Shown here piece after piece: positions 57,702 through 64,000 of a stretch of 64,000 nt of DNA. Source of the DNA: an uncultured Prevotella sp. (GTDB taxonomy: Bacteria; Bacteroidota; Bacteroidia; Bacteroidales; Bacteroidaceae); NCBI GenBank assembly GCA_946188165.1, contig CAMHTW010000003.1:58625-122624 (forward strand). Direction: 5' to 3'. The position numbers were made by a program, and so were the translations under genes. Each line of letters starts with the position of its first letter. Positions within the stretch are counted from its first letter, which is position 1. The notes under the pieces were generated by a model. The model worked only from the letters and a program-made list of their open reading frames with translations. It was not told where the DNA came from and ran no database searches.

Positions 57702-58892
57702 CTACGTCGTTTTCAACCGATATTCGATACGTCGTCTGTCGTCCTTCGATTTAGTCATCAGATCCAATTTCATGGCCTTGTCCAGACAGTTGTTATACAG
57801 TCGTCGTGTGGCTATATGACCGATGGTCATCACAGCATAGCGCAGGGCCTCGCCGGTCAGCGTGTCGTGGCCTTGGAAGGCATCGGTAAAGAGTTTTACC
57901 ACGTCCATCTCCCACGACCCGTCGATATGATGAATCACGTAGTCGTTGTTCAGTGAGCCCCGCTCGTCATGAGCGTTGTTGCCCTGGGCTGAGAGGTAGC
58001 TCGTGGCAGGCGCCTTGGCTATGCAAGGCAGCCCGTCATCGTCAACTGAAAAATACAGACATTGTTCTATGTCGTACTTACGGGTGTACAGCTGTTCGAG
58101 CTTAAAAATGCGTTGGGGCATGAGCTTCTCGGTGGCAAACACGTCAAAGGCCTTGTTCAGCAGTTCCGTGCCGAGCCATCCGCGCGGGTCGCGACTCTCG
58201 CCACTCTTGTTCTGGTGCAGTACGCATACGATGCAGCAGTCGTTGTCCTGGGCGGTGCGCATCAGCTTCTCTATAAGGTCCTGGGCCACTGTACCGTCGT
58301 TAATGTCGCCTACGAGGTCGCGTAGGCCGTCGATGATCACCAAGTCGGGCTTGTAGTGCTCGATAGCCGATACGAGATAGGACTCGCGTCTGTCGCGGTC
58401 AATATTACGGACATTGAAAATGTCGAACATTTCTTCCGGGAACGCCTCGCCGTTGCCCACCGTCTTACAGAAGAGCGGGATGATGCGGTTTTTCAGGATG
58501 TCCTGCGTGGAGTTGTCGCTCTGCTCGGTGTCATACCAGAGCACCTTGTAGGGGGTGATGTCTGATGGCTGAAGGCTGAAGTTTGATGGCTGAGGGGTGT
58601 GCTTGAAAGTCATCAACTCCTTTGCGACACTACAAACCATCAGCATGGACATGACATACGTCTTGCCGCTCTTGGCCCTACCGGTGAAGCCCACCAGCTC
58701 GCGCCGCGGAAAACAAGGCTCATCGAACATCGAGAATAGAAACTCCATCGGCTTCAGTTCCTTCGTAGATGTGATACGCGTCTTCTCTAACTCTAACAGT
58801 TCTGGGCTAAGCCCAGGCCGACTACCAGCCTGGGTAAATTCTTGAATCGTCGCGTCAGTCATCGTTTCGGGTTTGATGTCGTAAGGTTTCAT
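57702..58892 (-). CDS. RecA-like AAA ATPase (RepA/VirE-type helicase)
   Basis: 396 residues. Walker A GRAKSGKTYVMS (about residue 71), a following FYNTE-like KVLWYDTEQSDNSTQDI, Walker B LVIIDGLRDLVGDIND (about 175) and sensor CIVCVLHQNKSGESRDPRG, where RecA/KaiC/RepA-type ATPases have H-x-N-K. It probably works with the toprim protein as a helicase or loader. Residues about 95-111 (KHTPQPSNFSLQPSDITP) come from CAGCCAT/CAGCCTT heptamers at 58559-58603, a translated repeat insertion. Overlaps the next upstream gene by 4 bp. Confidence 0.8.
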   Translation of the reverse strand: MKPYDIKPETMTDATIQEFTQAGSRPGLSPELLELEKTRITSTKELKPMEFLFSMFDEPCFPRRELVGFTGRAKSGKTYVMSMLMVCSVAKELMTFKHTPQPSNFSLQPSDITPYKVLWYDTEQSDNSTQDILKNRIIPLFCKTVGNGEAFPEEMFDIFNVRNIDRDRRESYLVSAIEHYKPDLVIIDGLRDLVGDINDGTVAQDLIEKLMRTAQDNDCCIVCVLHQNKSGESRDPRGWLGTELLNKAFDVFATEKLMPQRIFKLEQLYTRKYDIEQCLYFSVDDDGLPCIAKAPATSYLSAQGNNAHDERGSLNNDYVIHHIDGSWEMDVVKLFTDAFQGHDTLTGEALRYAVMTIGHIATRRLYNNCLDKAMKLDLMTKSKDDRRRIEYRLKTT

Positions 58893-59272
58893 GACTTATT
58901 CTGTTTACGTTGATGTTTCCGTTTGATAGGTGACCCTGCATGGGCGCGGATGATGGCTTCGGGTGAGCCGTCTTCACGATTGGCGACATGGTAGGTTAAT
59001 TTAGCAAAACGATAGCACATGATCAGGTATTCCTTTAGTGAGGCTAACTGTGCTATACCCAACATGAGCCGGAACAAGGTCCGGTTGTTCATGCTGAACA
59101 CCTGTTTGGAGGTCAGCTTGTTTCTGTCGATGTGATATTCACTACAAAACGTGTTGACGTTGGTGTTGTGATCTGGATTCCTGATGATGCCGAGTACCGT
59201 CTCGGCAAATAACGCTTCAATGTCTGATTCTGTTATCATAATTAAAATATTAAAATGTAAATAGTACACCAA
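58889..59272 (-). CDS. Hypothetical protein, first gene of minus-strand module
   Basis: 127 residues, helical, with a very basic end (SPIKRKHQRKQNKS). FAETVLGIIRNPDHNTNVNT and LTSKQVFSMNNRTLFRLMLG show no known motif. It overlaps the ATPase gene by 4 bases (ATGA), so it is translated as part of that operon. Possibly a DNA-binding adaptor. Confidence 0.5.
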   Translation of the reverse strand: MVYYLHFNILIMITESDIEALFAETVLGIIRNPDHNTNVNTFCSEYHIDRNKLTSKQVFSMNNRTLFRLMLGIAQLASLKEYLIMCYRFAKLTYHVANREDGSPEAIIRAHAGSPIKRKHQRKQNKS

Positions 59273-59466
59273 AGGTACTCAATTCAAAATAAATGCTTGC
59301 AGCGTACACGTTGCAATTGAATCATTTGGGGTTACAGCGTTAACACAAATTTAATAGCTTTAACGGATTTTTGATGAAAATATCGATGATGACCACCTTG
59401 CTATAACCGTCAAGATGGTATGGGAAATACCGCAATTTATTGAAACGAAACAAAAAATAAGATAGT

Positions 59467-60816
59467 ATGAGACATAATAATAACCAAACAAACAGACTGA
59501 TCATGTGGCTGGTGATGGCCAGCGACTTTGTGCTGCTGAACGCAATACTATTGGTGTATATGCGCTATTTCGAGGAACTGCAGGTCAGCAACCGTCAGTT
59601 CTTTATAGTCAATAACATAGCTCTCTTGATCAGTGAATGGAAATTCCATGCAAGGATTCATGAGCGATTTGCAACGGCCGGCGAGGTGCTGAGGAGGCTC
59701 ATGTTATTGACGGGTGTGCAGGCGCTGTTGGCATACGCCATGATGAGACACGTGATGTACTGGATGTCGACTGGAGAATTAGTCTTGATAATAGGCACGG
59801 TATTCTTCGTACTTCTGCTGATATCGCGACTGATATCGCGAAACATCATCAAGCTGGTGCGACGGATGGGACTGAACTCAAGGTCCGTGACAATGGTAGG
59901 CGACGACGCGGAACTACAGAAGATTCGGGATTTGCTGATAAACGATCCGACGACGGGATATAGAATCGGAAAAGTGTGGAAGGCCGACGAACTGCGGGAG
60001 GCCATCAAGAAGGGGGAACAGGTAGAATTTGGCGACGAGCTGTATGTATGCCTATCAAGGAAGGAAAGGGATACCATCAGGCTGCTGTCGAGGGAGTGCG
60101 ACAGACAGGTGACACAGTTCTTCTATGTACCAGTATCGGTAGAGAGCATCGGCCTGAAATTCCAGCGTGAATATATCAACGACATTGAGGTGTTCACCAC
60201 GCACGAGAGTCCACTGCAGAATCCGATGAACAAAATGGTGAAGCGGTGCATGGACATCGCACTGTCGATAGTGTTCCTGATTCCAACAGCCATCATCTTC
60301 CCGTTCGTGTATGTCATCATCAAGATTCAGAGCCCAGGACCGTTGTTCTTCAGACAGGAGCGGACGGGACTGGACGGCAAGAACTTCAAGATGGTGAAAT
60401 TTAGATCGATGCACGTGAACAAGGATGCAGATAAGATACAGGCCACGAAGGACGACCCGAGAAAATATCCATTCGGCAACTTCATGCGAAAAGCGAACAT
60501 CGACGAACTGCCGCAGTTCTGGAATGTGCTGATGGGCAACATGAGCATTGTCGGACCACGACCACACATGCTGGCCCATACGGAGATGTACTCTGAACTG
60601 ATAGACAAATACATGGTAAGACACTTTGTGAAGCCGGGCATTACGGGCTGGGCACAGGTGACGGGATTCCGCGGTGAGACGAAGGAACTGTGGCAGATGG
60701 AGGGACGCGTACAACGGGACATCTGGTATATAGAGAACTGGACTGTATGGCTGGACATCCGTATCATCTGGCTGACATTCAAGACTTTCTTCGTCCATGA
60801 CAAAAACGCATACTGA
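59467..60816 (+). CDS. Undecaprenyl-phosphate sugar-1-phosphate transferase
   Basis: 449 residues. About five N-terminal transmembrane helices, a Rossmann-like CoA_binding_3 region (SRSVTMVGDDAELQKIRDLL) and a C-terminal bacterial sugar transferase domain: KMVKRCMDIALSIVFLIPTA, GPLFFRQERTGLDGKNFKMV, KFRSMHVNKDADK and NIDELPQFWNVLMGNMSIVG. It starts each capsule repeat unit on undecaprenyl phosphate (WbaP/CpsE group), and so completes the locus. Acceptor-linked sugar unknown (galactose or glucose typical). Confidence 0.93.
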   Translation: MRHNNNQTNRLIMWLVMASDFVLLNAILLVYMRYFEELQVSNRQFFIVNNIALLISEWKFHARIHERFATAGEVLRRLMLLTGVQALLAYAMMRHVMYWMSTGELVLIIGTVFFVLLLISRLISRNIIKLVRRMGLNSRSVTMVGDDAELQKIRDLLINDPTTGYRIGKVWKADELREAIKKGEQVEFGDELYVCLSRKERDTIRLLSRECDRQVTQFFYVPVSVESIGLKFQREYINDIEVFTTHESPLQNPMNKMVKRCMDIALSIVFLIPTAIIFPFVYVIIKIQSPGPLFFRQERTGLDGKNFKMVKFRSMHVNKDADKIQATKDDPRKYPFGNFMRKANIDELPQFWNVLMGNMSIVGPRPHMLAHTEMYSELIDKYMVRHFVKPGITGWAQVTGFRGETKELWQMEGRVQRDIWYIENWTVWLDIRIIWLTFKTFFVHDKNAY

Positions 60817-60817
60817 G

Positions 60818-62101
60818 ATGACAGACATAAAAAGAATGGTGGCCGCTGCTGTGGTCTTGCTGCTGATGGGCAGCCTGCAGGCTCAGGAGGTGAGGACGGG
60901 GACGTTCTGGGACAACTGGTTCGTCCAGATGGGACTGGACATGACACTGCAGAATCCGTATGGCTATGACTTCTCGAAGGTGTTCCCGAACGGTAAGTCA
61001 TTCGGCATCGACGTGGCGGCAGGTAAGTGGTTCAGTCCACAGGTCGGTATGCGAGGGAAACTGAACTGGGAGAACAAGCTGCCGCTGCTGGAGAATGACC
61101 ATGCCAACTGGCTGGCGCCCTTCTATGAACCGGGCGTCAATCGCGACAAAGGCGGATATATAGCTGTTTACGGGGATGTGCTGCTGAACATACACAACCT
61201 TCTGGGGACGTACCGCCCTGACAGGAAATGGAACGCAAGCGTGTATCCGAGAATCAGCGTGAACTATAACTTCGGCGTCAAGAAAGGGGCGTTGGCTGCC
61301 GGCTTCGGCATACTGAACACCTACAGGCTGAATGACCGATGGAGCGTGTATGGGGACATCGCCTATACCATGACGGGTAGCGGGTTCGTTGGGTCGGATA
61401 GGACGAAGGCCACGGGAACGGGCTCGAATAGCAACGGCTATCTGGCGATTGACATTGGCGCACAACTTGAGCTTGGCAAAAAGGACAAGGATGAAGAATT
61501 CAACACGAAGGGCTTTACAAGCTCTATATGGGATAACTGGTTCGTACAGGCGGGACTGGATATGAGTCTGATGAATCCGTACGGATGTAATTTCTCGAAG
61601 GTGATTCCCAAGGGAATGACGTTTGGACTGAATGGCGCCATCGGTAAATGGTTTACCCCGGAATTCGCATTAAGAGCCAGGGTGCAATGGGACAATGGAC
61701 TGATTCCAAACAATGGCGTGGAGTGGCTGCCACCTACGAATGACCCGAAACGGAACTACAAGAAAGGGGGATTGGCAACAGGGGCACTGGACGCTATACT
61801 GAACCTGACGAATACCTTTGCCGGGTATAACCCCGACAGGAAATGGCATACATCAGCATACCTGAGAATGGGTATCATCACTCAGTTTGTGGAGAGCTCG
61901 GCATCGCCTCTGGGTGGTGCGGGAATTGAGGAGACGTTCCTACTGAACGAGAAATGGAGCTTGTTTGGCGCCATGGGATATCAGGTGTCCACCAGCGAAG
62001 GCATGGGATATAGCTCTACGGGTAGAGATGTAGCAGCTGGTAGCAATGGCTTCTTTGACATCGATTTCGGTGTGCGCATGGATATAGGGGGAGCCCCCTA
62101 A
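60818..62101 (+). CDS. Exported outer-membrane-like protein with two homologous domains
   Basis: About 427 residues, starting MTDIKRMVAAAVVLLLMGSL with cleavage near LQAQEVR; the ATG at 60797 inside the previous gene is less likely. The mature protein is a tandem duplication: TFWDNWFVQMGLDMTLQNPY and SIWDNWFVQAGLDMSLMNPY each start a roughly 200-residue beta-rich unit with FSKV, GKWF and DRKW elements at like positions, as expected for two 8-stranded barrels. Single-unit relatives occur in Prevotella. It may be a surface or capsule-anchoring protein. Confidence 0.68.
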   Translation: MTDIKRMVAAAVVLLLMGSLQAQEVRTGTFWDNWFVQMGLDMTLQNPYGYDFSKVFPNGKSFGIDVAAGKWFSPQVGMRGKLNWENKLPLLENDHANWLAPFYEPGVNRDKGGYIAVYGDVLLNIHNLLGTYRPDRKWNASVYPRISVNYNFGVKKGALAAGFGILNTYRLNDRWSVYGDIAYTMTGSGFVGSDRTKATGTGSNSNGYLAIDIGAQLELGKKDKDEEFNTKGFTSSIWDNWFVQAGLDMSLMNPYGCNFSKVIPKGMTFGLNGAIGKWFTPEFALRARVQWDNGLIPNNGVEWLPPTNDPKRNYKKGGLATGALDAILNLTNTFAGYNPDRKWHTSAYLRMGIITQFVESSASPLGGAGIEETFLLNEKWSLFGAMGYQVSTSEGMGYSSTGRDVAAGSNGFFDIDFGVRMDIGGAP

Positions 62102-62355
62102 AACCCCAATATATCTTTCTTCGAAGAAAGAAACAAAGAAGGTATTTTTCGAACTCCCCCGTCCCCTCTTAGCCAAGAGGGGCTCCACCTCTCCCTGTAT
62201 CCCCTCTCCTCAGGCGAGGGGAAAAACTCAGGTTTGCAGAGACCGCAAACCTTCGCAGGTCTTGGTAAGCCGGGACACGGCTTGAGTGTTTAATGCCTTG
62301 CGGATGAATCTTGCGGGACGAGGGGAGAGAGTGAGAAGTGAGAGATGAGGACTAT
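62102..62355. other. Repeat-rich spacer with GC hairpins
   Basis: Contains CCCCTCTTAGCCAAGAGGGG and CCCCTCTCCTCAGGCGAGGGG, palindromes of the type also inserted in tex, plus AGAGACCGCAAACCTTCGCA. No gene is seen. Confidence 0.5.
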
Positions 62356-63480
62356 CTATAGAAGAAACTCATCGACGGTCTTAGGAGTTATGACATGAAA
62401 GGTAGCATCGGGATATGTCTTTGCAAATGATTCCGGAACACGAATGCTGCCTTTTTTGTCGCTCCACTTGAATTCATAGGCATGTAACAAGCCGTTTTCT
62501 TCTTCAAGATAATCAATTTCCTTCTGTTGCTGGGTACGCCAAAACCAATACTGGGCAATGCTGCCACGATAAAAATTCCGCTTAAGGCGTTCGACTATGA
62601 CAAAGTTCTCCCATAAAGAACCTGTATCTGCACGATTCTCAACTTGTGCAAGATTACCAATGAGAAGATTGCGAATGCCGAGGTCCCAAAAATAAATCTT
62701 GCGACTGGCTTTCAGCTCGTTACGCAGATTGCGAGAGAAACTTCCCAAACGAAAAATGATGTATGACTTTTCCAAAATGTCAACATAACGCTCAACAGTC
62801 TTGGAGTCTAACCCAACCAGTTGACCGACCTCATTGTAACTGACTTGACTGCCTATTTGGAAGGCAAGGGCTTTTAAAAGACGAACTATCTTGTCGGGCT
62901 TATTGATATTTTCAAGAGAAAGAATGTCTTTATAAAGGAAACTGTCGGAAAGCTCTTTCAAGACAACACTCTCGTTACCTGGATTAGAGACTACTTCTGG
63001 ATAGTAGCCGTACACCATCCGATGGGGAATAAGACGGAGTTCTTCGAGAAGATTGGTGTGTGAGACCATCTCGCTGAATGACACTGGAAACATTCGGAAT
63101 TCTCTCTTACGACCCACAAGTGACTCATTGACCTTTGAAGCCAGCTCAAAAGAACTGCTGCCTGTAGCAATTACTTGTATGTCCTTCATGTGATCGGTAA
63201 TTAGCTTCAAACGTAGTCCGACATCAGGAATTCGTTGAGCTTCATCAATAATAAGAGTTTTTGAACTACCCAATAGAGCTTTGAGTCGTGTGGATGTCAT
63301 TTGACTGAACATTTCCTGGATATCCAAATCGTCACCTGTCATCCATAGCGTTTCTTCTCTATTTCGAAATATACTTTCTAACAAGGTAGACTTGCCTACC
63401 TGTCGAGCTCCCATAATGATAATGGCCTTGCCGCTCCCCAATATTGAGGTAATCTGCTCTTCTAATATACGATGTATCAT
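62356..63480 (-). CDS. AAA ATPase with DUF4143 C-terminal domain
   Basis: 374 residues from the ATG at 63480. Walker A GARQVGKSTLLES (about 24), Walker B KTLIIDEAQRIPD and sensor VIATGSSSFELASK, then the DUF4143 part (VGLDSKTVERYVDILEKSYI and SYNEVGQLVG), which has a winged-helix region and a nuclease-like domain (KEIDYLEEENGLLHAYEFKW). These ATPases are widespread and often linked to stress or mobile regions, without an agreed function. Its composition is AT-rich. Confidence 0.88.
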   Translation of the reverse strand: MIHRILEEQITSILGSGKAIIIMGARQVGKSTLLESIFRNREETLWMTGDDLDIQEMFSQMTSTRLKALLGSSKTLIIDEAQRIPDVGLRLKLITDHMKDIQVIATGSSSFELASKVNESLVGRKREFRMFPVSFSEMVSHTNLLEELRLIPHRMVYGYYPEVVSNPGNESVVLKELSDSFLYKDILSLENINKPDKIVRLLKALAFQIGSQVSYNEVGQLVGLDSKTVERYVDILEKSYIIFRLGSFSRNLRNELKASRKIYFWDLGIRNLLIGNLAQVENRADTGSLWENFVIVERLKRNFYRGSIAQYWFWRTQQQKEIDYLEEENGLLHAYEFKWSDKKGSIRVPESFAKTYPDATFHVITPKTVDEFLL

Positions 63481-63669
63481 GTTCTGAATTCTTTTTGGGT
63501 GCAAATTTAAAGAAAATCCAATAGAAATCCAAAAATATTAATAGAAATTTGGATTTAATTCCGAAATTATTAAAAAACTATCCCAATTATTTGAGGAGAG
63601 AATGAGAAATTGAGAGATTGGTGTCGCCCACCACAAGCTTCTGTGCAGCAACAGGTTGTACAAAAGCAA
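63481..63669. other. Spacer with octamer repeat
   Basis: AT-rich leader of the ATPase gene followed by GAGAATGAGAAATTGAGAGATT octamer-type sequence at 63597-63619; nothing else is recognised. Confidence 0.4.
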
Positions 63670-63705
63670 AAAAAGAGCTACAACCCATTAGGATTGCAGC
63701 CCTTT
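63670..63705 (-). terminator. Intrinsic terminator of rplT
   Basis: Stem GCTACAACCC/GGATTGCAGC (with G-U pairs on the minus-strand RNA) and a T run on the minus strand, 30 bp after the rplT stop codon. Confidence 0.75.
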
Positions 63706-63734
63706 TTATTTTCATGCTTATCCAAGCGCAAGGC

Positions 63735-64000
63735 TTACTTTACCTTGGCAACAATAGCCTTGAAAGCCTCGGGATTGTTCAAAGCGAGGTCGGCGAGCAC
63801 CTTACGGTTGATCTCGATACCAGCCTTGGCCAACTTGCCCATGAGTGCTGAATAGCTCAGACCCTCCTGACGAGCGGCAGCGTTGATACGCTGAATCCAC
63901 AGGGCACGGAATGTGCGCTTCTTGTTCTTACGATCGCGATAAGCATAGGTAAGACCCTTCTCCCAAGTGTTCTTGGCTACTGTCCAAACATTCTTGCGGG
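63735..64000 (-). CDS. rplT: 50S ribosomal protein L20, N-terminus outside window
   Basis: The C-terminal 88 codons of L20: [40 protein letters not shown] and [20 protein letters not shown] are diagnostic. L20 is a 23S rRNA assembly protein, usually third in an infC-rpmI-rplT operon whose other genes would lie beyond the window on the minus strand. The sequence is cut by the window end. Confidence 0.96.
   Translation of the reverse strand, partial: RKNVWTVAKNTWEKGLTYAYRDRKNKKRTFRALWIQRINAAARQEGLSYSALMGKLAKAGIEINRKVLADLALNNPEAFKAIVAKVK

Noticed and set aside
55072..59272. Complete prophage
   Set aside because: Apart from the amidase and primase/helicase-like genes there are no structural, packaging or integrase genes; the set matches the small module known from capsule loci.
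63610..63855. Short plus-strand open frames over rplT
   Set aside because: They run antisense to ribosomal protein L20 and its terminator.

Overview
The window looks like a Bacteroidales chromosome, most likely Prevotellaceae. The evidence is the Bacteroidetes-type promoters (TTTG about 20 bp before TAnnTTTG), a GldB-like lipoprotein, a type IX-like C-terminal sorting domain, a UpxY-type antiterminator opening a capsule locus, and the HU-HIG/amidase/smalltalk/DUF4248 set typical of Bacteroidales capsule loci. Species cannot be read from the sequence alone.

Layout. 1-18.6 kb is ordinary chromosome: recN (cut by the window edge), a degenerate trypsin-like TPR protein, dnaB, a GldB-like lipoprotein, a DUF4861 protein, a glycosyltransferase, mtaB, the rpsF-rpsR-rplI operon, tex, a TPR/AraC membrane regulator and several exported proteins. 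A terminator and promoter at 18.6-18.7 kb start a capsule/exopolysaccharide locus: upxY, an SLBB export protein and a Wzz-like chain-length protein. About 12 kb of AT-rich accessory DNA (23.2-35.4 kb) follows: an AlbA_2 ATPase regulator, a Kiwa-like antiphage pair, two copies of a four-helix-bundle gene flanking an uncharacterised three-gene module, a toxin-antitoxin-like pair, a transposase remnant and an uncharacterised four-gene operon ending in an MBL-fold hydrolase. The capsule locus resumes at 35.4 kb: UDP-galactopyranose mutase, flippase, polymerase, sialidase-fold protein, glycosyltransferases, pyruvyltransferase and partner, a second mutase, galE and a galactokinase-like/UDP-sugar pyrophosphorylase fusion. 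The gene content points to a galactofuranose-containing, possibly pyruvylated polymer. Vestiges of gmd and fcl suggest a lost GDP-fucose branch.

51.5-59.3 kb is a second accessory stretch: a packed cloverleaf-like inverted-repeat element, a duplicated promoter cassette, an orphan antitoxin-like gene, a PanA/PanT-like pair, and a minus-strand smalltalk/amidase/HU-HIG/DUF4248/toprim/ATPase module. The initiating sugar-1-phosphate transferase and a duplicated-barrel exported protein follow, then an AAA ATPase and rplT (cut by the window edge).

The best candidate for something undescribed is a family of about 100-nt structured elements (A-G; 27.2, 29.5, 29.7, 35.0, 35.1, 52.7 and 54.9 kb), all on the plus strand. 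Five intact or nearly intact copies follow plus-strand accessory genes. They share two conserved apical strands, a stem that changes sequence but keeps pairing, a U-rich 3' end and, in several copies, a small 5' hairpin with a tetraloop. They may be structured RNAs, terminators or folded recombination sites of a cassette-like system. The region is also seeded with tandem 7-, 8-, 9- and 11-bp repeats, some inserted in frame into genes.
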